Shown here one piece after another: positions 27,181-37,247 of a stretch of 64,000 nucleotides of DNA. Every line of letters starts with the position of its first letter. Within the stretch, counting starts at the first letter, position 1. The stretch is from PLanc-01 sp034678485 (GTDB taxonomy: Bacteria; Planctomycetota; Phycisphaerae; Sedimentisphaerales; Anaerobacaceae): the NCBI GenBank assembly GCA_034678485.1, contig JAXDBU010000165.1, positions 1-64,000 on the forward strand, given 5' to 3'. Both the position numbers and the translations under genes were made by a program. The notes below the pieces were generated by a model. That model saw only the letters and a program-made list of their open reading frames with translations. It was not told the origin of the DNA and did not search any database.

Positions 27181-28668
27181 TCATGCGGCGAATCGGGCCA
27201 GACGGGGTATCCTTTCGGCCACCAGACGCCGGGTTTCGATGAAGGCCGGCAGGCGAAACAAGCTGCACAGCAAGAGATAGGCCGTGCAGCCGACAACCAC
27301 CTGGGCCGCCAGGAGCAACGCCGCGTTGGGAAAACCGACGTATTGCAGGGCGTGCACGCCTGCGCCGACGACGATCGCGGACAGGAAGTACGCCGCCATG
27401 TCACGTAACTGTCGCCAGGCGGGGTAGTCCAGCAGTCTTCCGCTGTAGTAACAGTTCAGGAAATACGAGACGAGACCCAACAAGATCTGCCCGAGGATGA
27501 TCGCGGTAATACCCCAGCGCCAGCTCACGATGACGTTGCAGAGGGTCAGGCCCCTTTTGATCATTTCGAGGCGTAGGAACAAGTCCGACCTGCCCTTGGC
27601 CATGAGAACGCTCAGGTTCATGCCGTGCAGCGGGTACAGGACGCCCTGAATACACAGCAACTGCAGGTAGGGAACGCAGGGAAGCCACTTGTCGGTGAGC
27701 AGCACTTTCACCAGGGCCGGCGCCGTCACGCCCAGCAGCATCATCATGGGAGCGTTCAAGAACGTCAGAATCCCCAGGGCCCGCTGCAACCCCCTCTTGA
27801 GCCGGGCGTTGTCGTCTTGAATGGAGGAGAACACGGGGATGGTCACTCGGGTGACCACTGTGGTCAGCGTCATCGAGGGAAGTTCTTCCAAGCGGGCGGC
27901 GCGGCCGTAGTACCCGAGGTCCGCCGCGCTGAACATCTTGCCGATGAGGACATAGTAGATGTCGTTGAACACTACGTTCAACAAGGTCGAGGCCAGCATT
28001 CGCGAGCCGAAAGTGAACATCTGACGCAAGGCTTTGAAGCTGAATGCCAGGCCGGGTCGCCAGCGATTGAGCACCCACAGCAAGGTGACATTGGCAATCG
28101 CGCGGCCGATCTGTTGAGCAACGAGACTCCATACGCCGTACCCGCGGTACGCCAGGACGATGCCGACACACCCCGAGCAGATCGCGGAGACAAGACTGAC
28201 TTTGGCCTGGAGCTTGAACGCGACGTTGCGGGTCAACATGGCGGTCTGGACCACCGCGAAGGAATTGATCACCAACACGAGCGACAGCGTCCTCGTCAGA
28301 GGCGACAAATCCGGCTGCTCGTAGAACGCGGCAATCCACGGGGCCGCGAGATACAGCAGTCCCGCCAGGGCGACTCCAATGACGATGTTGAAGTAGAAGA
28401 CGGAGCTGGTGTCCGCCTGCGTCATGTCCTTCTTCTGAATCAAGGCCAGGCCGAAGCCGCTGTCCAGAAAGGCCTGGGCTATGGCGATGAAGATCATCAG
28501 CATCCCGATCAGGCCGAATTGCTCCGGTGCGAGCAGACGCGCCAGGATCACGCTGATGACGAATTGAACGATTCGATTGCCCGCCGCATCGATGAAGCTC
28601 CATATGGCGCCTCGTTCCGCTTTCTTCCGCAGGGAGTCAGTCACTCTTCTACCCACCCCACAATCCAT
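27181..28668 (-). CDS. polysaccharide flippase (Wzx/MOP superfamily)
   Basis: An integral membrane protein of about 495 residues with around 14 hydrophobic segments. The N-terminus KKAERGAIWSFIDAAGNRIVQF and ILARLLAPEQFGLIGM are typical of the lipopolysaccharide-biosynthesis (MOP, Wzx/WzxC-like) flippases, which move lipid-linked repeat units across the inner membrane. ATG 28668 is used; GTG codons at 28656 or 28644 are possible, and the upstream TTG at 28710 overlaps the GNAT gene and is less likely. It pairs with the Wzy-like and Wzz-like genes of the locus. Confidence 0.85.
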   Translation of the reverse strand: MDCGVGRRVTDSLRKKAERGAIWSFIDAAGNRIVQFVISVILARLLAPEQFGLIGMLMIFIAIAQAFLDSGFGLALIQKKDMTQADTSSVFYFNIVIGVALAGLLYLAAPWIAAFYEQPDLSPLTRTLSLVLVINSFAVVQTAMLTRNVAFKLQAKVSLVSAICSGCVGIVLAYRGYGVWSLVAQQIGRAIANVTLLWVLNRWRPGLAFSFKALRQMFTFGSRMLASTLLNVVFNDIYYVLIGKMFSAADLGYYGRAARLEELPSMTLTTVVTRVTIPVFSSIQDDNARLKRGLQRALGILTFLNAPMMMLLGVTAPALVKVLLTDKWLPCVPYLQLLCIQGVLYPLHGMNLSVLMAKGRSDLFLRLEMIKRGLTLCNVIVSWRWGITAIILGQILLGLVSYFLNCYYSGRLLDYPAWRQLRDMAAYFLSAIVVGAGVHALQYVGFPNAALLLAAQVVVGCTAYLLLCSLFRLPAFIETRRLVAERIPRLARFAA

Positions 28669-28690
28669 TGCCGGTTCCAGGACGCACGAG

Positions 28691-29227
28691 TCACGCGAGG
28701 TTCCCCTCAATACAGGATCCCTTTATCAGAGCCATGAACACAAGGTCCCTGTACCCCCCCTCTTTGAACACGTGAGCTTTCAACCTCCCTTCGACCACAA
28801 AACCGAACTTCTCATACAACCCAATGGCCCGCTTGTTGTCCGCAAGCACCCGGAAGTAGATCTTCCGCAAGTTCATGCCCTCAAAGGCATGAGCAATCAC
28901 TTGTCTCAGAGCGGAACTGCCGTATCCACAGGACTGGTTGGCCGACTCACCAATCACGATGCCCAGCTCCACCGTTCCCGAAATCCAATCGATGTTTCGG
29001 AGATAGATGTTGCCGATGTGTTCGTGAGAACCCGCGACACAAATGGCAAGATTGACCTCCTTTTGGGAGGAACCACAGTGCTGCTCCAGCCAATGATTCT
29101 CGGCATCATGACTTACGAAAGAAAACGCGTTCACCAACGACTTGTACAATTCCGGATCGTTGTGCCACTTGTGTATTCTATCCAGATCACTGCGCTCCAG
29201 TGCCCGCAGGTAAACCAGTTCGTTCAT
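28691..29227 (-). CDS. GNAT acetyltransferase (RimJ/RimL or PseH-like)
   Basis: A 178-residue GNAT of the RimJ/RimL group: VYLRALERSDLDRIHKWHND at the N-terminus, GYGSSALRQVIAHAFEGM for the CoA-binding loop and FRVLADNKRAIGLYEKFGFV for motif B. The ATG at 29227 has AAGGGA eight bases upstream and is preferred over 29251. Clustering with an aminotransferase and an ATP-grasp enzyme suggests N-acetylation of an amino sugar nucleotide, as PseH does, but this is inference. Confidence 0.82.
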   Translation of the reverse strand: MNELVYLRALERSDLDRIHKWHNDPELYKSLVNAFSFVSHDAENHWLEQHCGSSQKEVNLAICVAGSHEHIGNIYLRNIDWISGTVELGIVIGESANQSCGYGSSALRQVIAHAFEGMNLRKIYFRVLADNKRAIGLYEKFGFVVEGRLKAHVFKEGGYRDLVFMALIKGSCIEGNLA

Positions 29228-29276
29228 CGTCGTATTCCCTTTGTGTCCCATAGAGTATGACCATCAACTATCTGTG

Positions 29277-30524
29277 TCATGATGTCCCTGGGTTGTCCCG
29301 GCTTCCCCCATCGAGATCCACCGCGATGTGGCTGGACATCCTGGAAATCATCTCTTCCATCTGCTCTCTCGCATCGAATCCCAGGAGCAGAATCCCAACC
29401 GTGCAGTGAGAACCATTATAGGCTTCGATCTTGTCCCCCGGACGTTTGAACAGGTGCATTTCCAGGACATGCGGTTGTACCTCCGTGCTCAGACGAACGG
29501 AACGCAGGATCCCGGCAGTCCGGGAATGGATCGTACTGTATGCGAAGAAACCGTCACATCGGGAACTGACGCACATACCCAAGAGTTCCGGGATCTCATG
29601 GCCCAGGGCCGATTCGACGGAATACCTCGCAATGTCCGCGCCGGCACAGTAATGCATCAGTTCCGGCAGGAAATTCCCTCCTGTTCTCGGCCCGACCTCC
29701 ATCAGGTAGAGACGCCGCTCCTTGTCCACCATGATCTCGAGATTCAACCCGCCGAACGAAAAGCCCAGCAGATCCAGCAATCGCTGTAGATCCGATGCGA
29801 TCCTCGCATACAAGTCGGTCGTGATCCGACTGGGGAACAGCATGCCCGCTGGGACAAACGGATTGCACTTCACATCCACAAGCTGGTCCCCGAGACACAT
29901 GAAAACCAGTTTCCCGTTCAGAACGAAGGCCTCGCCGCCGATCTGGGGTCCTTCTCGAACGACATATTCCTCGATGATCACCCGTCCGGCGCGGGAGAAC
30001 TTCGCGGCGTGCGCAATCGCATCGGCGAGTCCTTCTCGCGAGGTAATCCGAGAGACTCCCTTGCTGCCAGAGGAATCCACCGGTTTGACCATCACGGGAA
30101 AAGTCCCCTCAGGAATCTCCTGCACGCCTCCGTTTTGCGGCGTAATCGTCCCGGCCCGAGGGGCAGTGAAATTGTGCTTTCGCAGAAAGTCGCGATAGAG
30201 ATCCTTGTTTGTCAGGAGCTGGACGGACTCATATGGATTCGAGGGCAAACCGAGTTGTTGGCCCACGTATGCGGCTGTGGAAGCCGCGGGATCGGAAGCA
30301 TATGCCAGAATCCCGTCCGCATGAAGGTCACGAGCCAACGCCAGGACGCCATCCCGATCCGTCGTACTGACATTGTGGTACTCGTGGGCGTACTTGTGGC
30401 CGGGGTTGTCGGGGGAATAGTCGCACGTCACCACATGATATCCCGCCGATCTGGCGTACTCAATCACGGGGATCTGGAAGTGAGTGCCTCCCAGGATCAG
30501 GATTCGTTCAGACGTTCGAGGCAT
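29277..30524 (-). CDS. ATP-grasp domain ligase
   Basis: A 415-residue ATP-grasp enzyme: an N-terminal Rossmann-like part (ILILGGTHFQIPVIEYARSAG), the ATP-binding VMVKPVDSSGSKGVSRI and IIEEYVVREGPQIGGEAFV, then the metal-binding acidic pair in GLNLEIMVDKERRLYLMEVGPRTGG. These enzymes join a carboxylate to an amine or thiol with ATP. Between a DegT aminotransferase and a GNAT gene, a role in attaching an amino acid or other acid to an amino sugar is plausible. The exact reaction is not known. Confidence 0.85.
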   Translation of the reverse strand: MPRTSERILILGGTHFQIPVIEYARSAGYHVVTCDYSPDNPGHKYAHEYHNVSTTDRDGVLALARDLHADGILAYASDPAASTAAYVGQQLGLPSNPYESVQLLTNKDLYRDFLRKHNFTAPRAGTITPQNGGVQEIPEGTFPVMVKPVDSSGSKGVSRITSREGLADAIAHAAKFSRAGRVIIEEYVVREGPQIGGEAFVLNGKLVFMCLGDQLVDVKCNPFVPAGMLFPSRITTDLYARIASDLQRLLDLLGFSFGGLNLEIMVDKERRLYLMEVGPRTGGNFLPELMHYCAGADIARYSVESALGHEIPELLGMCVSSRCDGFFAYSTIHSRTAGILRSVRLSTEVQPHVLEMHLFKRPGDKIEAYNGSHCTVGILLLGFDAREQMEEMISRMSSHIAVDLDGGSRDNPGTS

Positions 30525-30576
30525 ACAGGCAGGTAGCCGCGGATGGAGAATCCTCGTTCAGAAACAGAGCCGTTCT

Positions 30577-31716
30577 TCAACAACAAGCCGCCCCGCGAGC
30601 CACATGGCGGATGATCTCGCAAATCTGTTCGACCTCGGCAACCGTCAGATCCGAATAGATGGGCAACGTGAGAATCCTGGCGGCGACCGATCGGGCAACC
30701 GTCAACGGATCTCCGACGGAAACGGAACGATAGCAGGCGAAATCACAGACCAAGGGGTAGAAGTAGCGACGTGTAAAGAGATTGAACTTCTTCAACTCCT
30801 CGTAGAGCCCATCCCGGGACAAGCCGAACCGGGCGGCATCTACCTCGATCGGCATATAGGCGTAGTTGTACTCGACGTCGGAAGACACTGGAGGAGGGAA
30901 ACGAATGCCGGGGACATCCGCCAGCAGTTGGCGATACCGTTCGCACAGTTGTTTTCGCTGGGCGATGATCGTCGGCATCTCATCAAGAATGAGTTCCCCC
31001 ATCAAAGCCTGGAACTCGTTCATCTTAGCGTTTGTCCCAGGGATCACCACCTCCATCTCGTTCTCGAAGCCGAAGTTCTTCAGATAGTCGAAGGTCTTCT
31101 TGAACCCGGGGTTCTTGAAGGTCAACATGCCGCCTTCGATAGAATGATACAGTTTCGTTGCATGGAAACTGAACATATTCAGATCGCCGTAATGGGCGAT
31201 GGGTTTGCCGGCGACCCGAACTCCGAATGCATGGGCAGCGTCGTAAATCAGGTGCAGCCCTCGACGACGTGCGATATCGGCAAGCGCATCGAGTTGGCAC
31301 GGATGACCGTAGACGTGCACCGGAACGATGGCTGTCGTCCACGGCGTGATCGCCGCCTCCACTTTTTCCGGATCCAGCGTGTAGTAATCGGGTTCGATGT
31401 CCACGAACACCGGCCGGATCGCATTCCAGAACATGGCATGCGCGGTCGCAACGAACGTGAAAGGAGTTGTGATGACCTCCCCGGACACTCTCATGCCCTG
31501 CAAGGCGATCTGAAGTGCCAGCGTACCGTTGTTGAAAAGACACACATGGTCCAATTCAAGGTATTCACAAAGCCTCTTCGCATATCGCTGGACTATGGGA
31601 CCATTGTTGGTGAGTCGTCGATTGTCCCATATTTCACCAAGTCTCTCGCAGAACTTCTCGAATGGCGGCAGGACAGGTTGCGTTACATAGACAGGCTTCT
31701 CAAAAGGCTTGACCAC
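30577..31716 (-). CDS. DegT/DnrJ/EryC1/StrS aminotransferase (sugar-nucleotide aminotransferase)
   Basis: A 379-residue PLP enzyme of the StrS family. The signature TTPFTFVATAHAMFWNAIRP is followed by PVHVYGHPCQLDALADIA and LIYDAAHAFGVRVAG with the PLP-ring Asp. The Schiff-base lysine is Lys188 in SFHATKLYHSIEGG. It would aminate a keto-sugar nucleotide, probably a dTDP- or UDP-4-keto-6-deoxy sugar as in FdtB/VioA-type enzymes, but no 4,6-dehydratase is in the window. Start is GTG at 31716. Confidence 0.9.
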   Translation of the reverse strand: MVKPFEKPVYVTQPVLPPFEKFCERLGEIWDNRRLTNNGPIVQRYAKRLCEYLELDHVCLFNNGTLALQIALQGMRVSGEVITTPFTFVATAHAMFWNAIRPVFVDIEPDYYTLDPEKVEAAITPWTTAIVPVHVYGHPCQLDALADIARRRGLHLIYDAAHAFGVRVAGKPIAHYGDLNMFSFHATKLYHSIEGGMLTFKNPGFKKTFDYLKNFGFENEMEVVIPGTNAKMNEFQALMGELILDEMPTIIAQRKQLCERYRQLLADVPGIRFPPPVSSDVEYNYAYMPIEVDAARFGLSRDGLYEELKKFNLFTRRYFYPLVCDFACYRSVSVGDPLTVARSVAARILTLPIYSDLTVAEVEQICEIIRHVARGAACC

Positions 31717-31838
31717 AGGACTAATATCCTTTCATTCGACGATGGGGCAGACTCCGTCCCCGTCGGGGACATCCGAAGATACAGACTCAATCCCTTGAGA
31801 AAACTACACCTATGTCAATTCGACACGGGCCAAAGCGA

Positions 31839-32627
31839 CTACTTGTCGCTTTCGGTCGCTCCTGCGGTCCGGGTCCATTCAGCCATGGTGTCGGCCACTG
31901 CGACATGCCCATCCTGATCCGGCAGGAAAGTGAGAATGATATCCGTTATCTGTGACGCTAAAGCTCTGGCCGGAGACTCGTTGTTGAACGAACTGATTTG
32001 AACCTGAGCCACATATCGGGCCAGGTCCCCCGACAGGTTCGGCCTGCGATCGAATACGCCGGAGAACTCCTTTTCACTCAGGGTGATTCGACCGTTGAGA
32101 ACATAGAAATTCAACACATAGACCTGCTGGAAGGCAGGGGGTCGCGTGTGAAAACAATGAATCAGGCACTCGATTGTCCTGCCCGATTGGGTTGTGAACT
32201 CCGAGCGCGTCGTGCTGTCCAATTCGTATCCGCTCACGCCGGGATAACAGACTTCGGGTTTGTGCCCGATGATGGCGGACGGGCGAGTCGAGCAGTAGAC
32301 CACATAGGCATCTGCGAAGAGCCGCTCGGTCTTGTTGATGTACCTTCGATTCACATAGTCATCCGCGAAGTGAGTCTTCATGTACTCTTCGGTGGCCGCC
32401 TGGATCTTCAGGTCTTCTCCCACCCACCCGCCGATCTGGCGGGGAATCTCCACCAAGGGAACCGGCAGTTTGATGTTCTTGTCGGGGTTCTTGTCCCAGG
32501 CGGAGGCCGCGACCCGGTAAGCAAGACCCGTCGCGACCAGCAATACCACGCCGACAGCCGCCGCGACCGGGATGGAGACCGCGCCCTTCGCAGAACTCCC
32601 GATCTGATTGCTATGCTGCACATGCAT
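31839..32627 (-). CDS. epsI: exosortase-associated EpsI family protein
   Basis: A 262-residue EpsI/DUF3485 protein. After a membrane segment (about residues 14-38) come IPRQIGGWVGEDL and the family signature IGHKPEVCYPGVSGYEL, then PPAFQQVYVLNFYVLNGR. EpsI-type domains accompany exosortases, often as a fusion to them and sometimes as a separate gene as here; the function is not established. The exosortase itself is at 10770-12773. ATG 32627 is used; a further in-frame codon lies at 32699. It is probably the first gene of the long minus-strand locus. Confidence 0.88.
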   Translation of the reverse strand: MHVQHSNQIGSSAKGAVSIPVAAAVGVVLLVATGLAYRVAASAWDKNPDKNIKLPVPLVEIPRQIGGWVGEDLKIQAATEEYMKTHFADDYVNRRYINKTERLFADAYVVYCSTRPSAIIGHKPEVCYPGVSGYELDSTTRSEFTTQSGRTIECLIHCFHTRPPAFQQVYVLNFYVLNGRITLSEKEFSGVFDRRPNLSGDLARYVAQVQISSFNNESPARALASQITDIILTFLPDQDGHVAVADTMAEWTRTAGATESDK

Positions 32628-32984
32628 GATCAACACCCCAGCCCAAAGAATATGCCAATATGGATACCCCTGAAGTAGTATGCCATCCGGCGGAATCACC
32701 CATACGCTGATCGAGTTTCAAAGATAGCCGTACCCTCTAAGTTCCAGTGTGCCAGTCCATCGCTCGCCGAGGATCCCAGAGCAACACTTCGAGGCTATTA
32801 TCGGTGCGCCGTTGGAGCAACTCACGCCAAAAAACGCGGTCTCGTCGCGAAAGCGACCGGACCGGACGCACACGGAGGTAGATTTGCACTGGACCCGGAT
32901 AGTCTGTAAACTTGATAAGAAGAAAGCCGATGTTCGATGGCAATAACAAGACAGAGCGGAACGCGGCACATTATGGGGAACAAC
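32628..32984. other. divergent intergenic region between epsI and the beta-helix gene
   Basis: The 357 bases separate the minus-strand polysaccharide locus from the plus-strand gene at 32985. It must hold promoters for both directions. One plus-strand candidate is listed separately (32884-32912). For the minus strand no convincing -35/-10 pair was recognised. No RNA gene was seen. Confidence 0.5.
32884..32912 (+). promoter_or_regulatory. candidate sigma70-type promoter of the beta-helix gene
   Basis: TTGCAC (32884-32889) and TAAACT (32907-32912) are separated by exactly 17 bases. The inferred start of transcription near 32919 lies about 65 bases upstream of the preferred ATG at 32985. Confidence 0.4.
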
Positions 32985-35900
32985 ATGCGTCCAAGCAGTC
33001 ACCTGCATTCCGGCACAATCTCGATATCCCGTTCATTCTCGGTCCTGTATCTGTGCCTGACGATTCTGTGCGAAGCGGCCAGCGCGGAGGTCTACTACGT
33101 CAGCAGCACGCAGGGTAGCGCCTCGAACCCGGGAACCCTGGCGAAGCCGTGGACCCTGACGAAGGCCAAGTCGGCCGCCCGGGCGGGCGACGTCATCAAC
33201 CTGTTGGCCGGCAACTACACCTCCACAACGTTCGGCGTCTCGGGCGACGCGACCGGCAGCGCGGACGCGTGGATCACCTACCAGAGTTATCCGGACCCAG
33301 ACGGCGCCAAGTTCCCCAGTGTGACGTTTGACGGCGGCACCAGTCTCTACATCAAGATCGAAGGCATCGATGTGGAATGCCTATCGGGCGACTATGGCAT
33401 CCACGTCGCCGCGGGCGTCTCTCACGTCATCATCGACAACTGCCGGATTCATGGCCAGTCTGGGGGAGTCGGACCGACCGTGGCCAACGTATACCTGGAC
33501 CACGCCGGCAACGTACTGGTGGAAGACTGTGAAGTCTACTACACCGGCAAGAGTTGCTACGGCATCAACGTCAGCAACGGCACCGACTGCATCGTGAGAC
33601 GATGTCACGTCCACGATTGCGTCCGCAGCGGCATCATCTGTGGCGGCAGCGGTCTGGGCAATGTGATCGAATACAACGTCATCCACGACCAACGATACGA
33701 CTGGAATCTGAGCGCCCACGGCTCCGGCATCGCTTTGATGAGCAATGGTACGACGATTCGCGGGAACATCATATACGACTACGGCAATACCCGAGCCATC
33801 CGAGCCTATCCCGGCTACATGGGCGACGACGGCTACCATGACCTGCTCATCGAGAACAACCTGGTATTCGAGACGGGAACGAGCCAGCTTATCTACAATT
33901 GGGTGGAGCTGACCGATCTGGGCAAACGATGCGTCATCCGAAACAACACGTTCGTGAAGTCCTGCAACATGTGTCTCGCGGTGAATGCGGACGGCTCCAG
34001 CCTGACGCTGTACAACAACCTTTTCGCGGGCGGCGCGACGATCGACAACTACTACGGCGTGCCGAACACACAGACGTCTGAGCAGGCGAGAGTCAAATGG
34101 GATGCCATCTCGGAAGGCAAGAACTTCTACAGAAGACTCTACGCCACCGGAAACAACTACCTGTGCGTCTACACCAGGTTCTCGGAAACCAGCAATAGTG
34201 TGGTAGACGCAGACACAGGGTATTGGGCAGTCGGGGCAATGTTCGAGTCGACCACCGGCGAATACCCGTACCAACTCTCGGAGAACTCGCCCGCTATAGA
34301 CTCCGCCGATCCCGCCAACGCGCCTCGGCTCGATCTGTTGGGCCGGACGCGGGACGCCGCTCCCGACGCAGGCTGCTATGAACGGACCGAGTTCACAGGC
34401 AATCGGTCGCCCGTCCTGGACGCGATAGGCAACCAGAATGCGACCGTGGGTCTCAGTCTCGTCCTTCAGATAACGGCGACCGATCCGGATGGCGATTCCC
34501 TCCAATTCTCGACAAGCTCCCTGCCGAAGGGTGCGCAGTTCGCGGGCCAGACGTTCACCTGGACGCCCACGTCCGACCAGATCGGCGACCATCCGGTGAC
34601 GTTCCTCGTCAGCGACGGCTCCGCCCAGGACTCCGAGACCATTACGATCTCGGTGAATCGGCCGAACGACGCACCGATTCTCGCCGGCATCGGAGACAAG
34701 ACCGCCAACGAAAACGAGCCGATCAGTTTCTCGATCGGCGCGACCGACGCCGATGGGGACACCCTCACCTATTCCGCATCGGGGCTGCCGAACGGAGCCA
34801 CATTCACAGGACAGATCTTCAGTTGGATCCCTGGATACGACCAGGCAGGCACCCACAACGTGACGTTCGTCGCCAGCGACGGAATCGCCCAGGACTCCGA
34901 GACCATCACGATCTCGGTGGCCAACGTCAACCGTGCCCCCACGCTGGCCGAGATCGGAGATCGCTCGGTCGATGAAGACAACACGCTGTCGTTTACCGTC
35001 TCCGCGGTTGATGCCGACGGCGGCACGCTGACCTATTCGGCCACCGGGCTTCCTGCCGGCGCGGACCTCGTCGGCCAGGGCTTCACGTGGACGCCCACAG
35101 CCGATCAGGTCGGCTCCCATGAGATCACATTCGTCGTCAGCGACGGCGCCAGCACTGATCTCGAGACGATCACCGTCACGGTGGTGAGCACCTCCGCAGA
35201 TCAGACCGCGCCGGTTGTCGTGCGTCAATCCCCGGCGGCGGGAACCATCCAAGTGCCGCGAAACAACCTGGTCATGCTCCACGTGACGGACGCCGGCAAA
35301 GGCGTGGACGCCGATTCCGTCCGTATCACCGTCGACGGCGAGCTCGTGTACGAGGGCGACACCGCCCTGTATGCCGGCGCCTCCGGGCGGTGCAGCCGGT
35401 CGGGCGTCAAGAACGACTATGCGTTCATCTACCAGAGCGACGAGATGTTCGAGTTCGACCGCGCGGTGGTCGTGACGGTCAACGCCGCCGATATCGCAGG
35501 CAATGTGATGGGCCTGGCCACGTACTCCTTCGCAACGGAAATGCGAGCTTTCGGAAGCAACCAAGAGGTTAGCGGGACCAGCGAGGTTGCCGCGGGTGAT
35601 CCTGCGACGGTGGCGGATGCCGCAGGCAACATCTGGGCGGCCTGGCACGCCGGGCCGGAGAACGCCAGGGACATCTACGTCGCCAGATTGCAGGCAGGCC
35701 AGGAGGTCTTCGACGAACCCGTGCAGGTCACGACGGACCCCGGCGACCAGTGCAACCCGGACATCGCCCTGAGCAGCGACGGCTCCCTGTACGTGGTCTG
35801 GCAGGACAATCGTCGGGGCAATTGGGATCTGTTCCTGTCCATGACATCCAACGGCGAGACCTTCACGAGGGAGACCCTCATCGCCGATTCAGACGACAAC

Positions 35901-37247
35901 CAGATCGAGCCGGTCGTGGGGATCGACAGCAGATCGCCCGCGAGAATCTACGTCGCGTGGCAGGACGACCGCAGCGGCAATCAGGACATCCACGTCGCCA
36001 GTTCGACGAACGTCTTCGCCAGCATGACGACGTCGGCAGTCACGACGGACACAGCGGATCAGCTTGCGCCGGACATGGCCGTAGACGCGGACAGCGCAGT
36101 GTATCTTGTCTGGACGGACAAGAGAAACGGCCTGGCGGACATCTATGGAGCGGTCGCCACGGATTCCTGGGCCAATCGTCCCCTGGTCACCGGCGCCGGC
36201 TCTCAGACCGATCCCGCCGTCGCAGTGACGCCAGGTTCGTCCGTTCTGCATCTGATTTGGGCGGATGGCGCCTCGGGCGATACGGACATCTGCTATGCGT
36301 CGTCGAGCGGCCTGCCAAGCGGGCCCGTAGTCGGTGCAAGCATCATCGACGACACTTCCGGCGCCGCGCAGACCGATCCCGCACTGGTCGGTGCCGCCAA
36401 CGGCAGAGTCTTCGCCTGCTGGCAGGACGCGAGGAACATCGGCGCCTATGGTGCGGACACAGACGTGTACTTCGCCGAGATCAGCTCCGGCGTCGAGAAG
36501 ACGAACGTCCTCGTCGGCGACGCGGGCAGCAAGGCCAACCAGAGTGAGCCGGCCATCGCGGTGACGGCAGCCAACCAGCCACACATTGTCTGGACGGACG
36601 ACCGCCATGCGGCGACGGAGATCTACTGTGCCGCAACAACGTACGTCGATCCCATCCCGCTGTATTCGACCCGGGTCGCCGCCGCGACAGGGGCAACCGT
36701 CGGCGCCGACCCCGACGAGATCGCAGACGCGGAAGACGTCTCCATCGTCGTGCCGGCGGGCGCCTGCCTGACGGACCTTCGAATCACCATCTCGAGGATT
36801 CTGAACCCTCCCGTCTCGTCGAGCGACTGTCTGGGACGCTATGACTTCGGGCCCAGCGGGATCGACTTCGACAAAGCGGTGACGGTGACGATCCCATACG
36901 TGGTCTCCGACACAGGCGGCCAGGCCAGCGCGTATTGGTACGACGCGCTGACCGGTGCGTTGAGCCAGCAGGGTATCACCGATGTCGAGAGCATCACGAT
37001 CAACGGAGACTTGTGCGCCGTGCGGTTCAAGACCACTCACTTCACGCCGTACTATGTCGTCACCGATGACTCTCCCGTCATTACGTTCAGCAACAGCGAC
37101 GGCGGCAGCGGCGGCGGCTGTGCCATCTCCTCGTCCGGCGGCGGCTCGCCCAGGCACTTGCTCGTCCCGTACGGCATCGTCGTCCTGGCCATGGTCATCC
37201 TGCGACACAGGGACAAGAAGCGAGCGATGAGAAACGTCGAATTATGA
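32985..37247 (+). CDS. large secreted beta-helix/Ig-like/BNR-like surface protein with invariant-Cys C-terminal sorting tail
   Basis: About 1420 residues counted from ATG 32985, which follows GGGGA; an ATG at 32937 would add 16. A signal peptide (VLYLCLTILCEAASA) precedes EVYYVSSTQGS. Next come a right-handed parallel beta-helix of about 400 residues, three putative-Ig (He_PIG/cadherin-like) repeats each with DxDGDxLxFS and VTFxxSDG, a Big_5-like domain, a BNR/sialidase-like repeat region with recurring VVWQDNR-type motifs, and a ZU5-like domain. The C-terminus is GGSGGGC, a Ser/Gly linker, the hydrophobic span VPYGIVVLAMVIL and a tail rich in Arg/Lys. This tail resembles the MYXO-/JDVT-/Synerg-CTERM class of invariant-Cys sorting signals. 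The next gene, a CPBP protease, overlaps its stop. Confidence 0.88.
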   Translation: MRPSSHLHSGTISISRSFSVLYLCLTILCEAASAEVYYVSSTQGSASNPGTLAKPWTLTKAKSAARAGDVINLLAGNYTSTTFGVSGDATGSADAWITYQSYPDPDGAKFPSVTFDGGTSLYIKIEGIDVECLSGDYGIHVAAGVSHVIIDNCRIHGQSGGVGPTVANVYLDHAGNVLVEDCEVYYTGKSCYGINVSNGTDCIVRRCHVHDCVRSGIICGGSGLGNVIEYNVIHDQRYDWNLSAHGSGIALMSNGTTIRGNIIYDYGNTRAIRAYPGYMGDDGYHDLLIENNLVFETGTSQLIYNWVELTDLGKRCVIRNNTFVKSCNMCLAVNADGSSLTLYNNLFAGGATIDNYYGVPNTQTSEQARVKWDAISEGKNFYRRLYATGNNYLCVYTRFSETSNSVVDADTGYWAVGAMFESTTGEYPYQLSENSPAIDSADPANAPRLDLLGRTRDAAPDAGCYERTEFTGNRSPVLDAIGNQNATVGLSLVLQITATDPDGDSLQFSTSSLPKGAQFAGQTFTWTPTSDQIGDHPVTFLVSDGSAQDSETITISVNRPNDAPILAGIGDKTANENEPISFSIGATDADGDTLTYSASGLPNGATFTGQIFSWIPGYDQAGTHNVTFVASDGIAQDSETITISVANVNRAPTLAEIGDRSVDEDNTLSFTVSAVDADGGTLTYSATGLPAGADLVGQGFTWTPTADQVGSHEITFVVSDGASTDLETITVTVVSTSADQTAPVVVRQSPAAGTIQVPRNNLVMLHVTDAGKGVDADSVRITVDGELVYEGDTALYAGASGRCSRSGVKNDYAFIYQSDEMFEFDRAVVVTVNAADIAGNVMGLATYSFATEMRAFGSNQEVSGTSEVAAGDPATVADAAGNIWAAWHAGPENARDIYVARLQAGQEVFDEPVQVTTDPGDQCNPDIALSSDGSLYVVWQDNRRGNWDLFLSMTSNGETFTRETLIADSDDNQIEPVVGIDSRSPARIYVAWQDDRSGNQDIHVASSTNVFASMTTSAVTTDTADQLAPDMAVDADSAVYLVWTDKRNGLADIYGAVATDSWANRPLVTGAGSQTDPAVAVTPGSSVLHLIWADGASGDTDICYASSSGLPSGPVVGASIIDDTSGAAQTDPALVGAANGRVFACWQDARNIGAYGADTDVYFAEISSGVEKTNVLVGDAGSKANQSEPAIAVTAANQPHIVWTDDRHAATEIYCAATTYVDPIPLYSTRVAAATGATVGADPDEIADAEDVSIVVPAGACLTDLRITISRILNPPVSSSDCLGRYDFGPSGIDFDKAVTVTIPYVVSDTGGQASAYWYDALTGALSQQGITDVESITINGDLCAVRFKTTHFTPYYVVTDDSPVITFSNSDGGSGGGCAISSSGGGSPRHLLVPYGIVVLAMVILRHRDKKRAMRNVEL

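Noticed and set aside
33381..35648. Minus-strand open frame of 755 codons
   Set aside because: Antisense shadow of the beta-helix/Ig-like protein; the sense frame has a signal peptide and clear domains.
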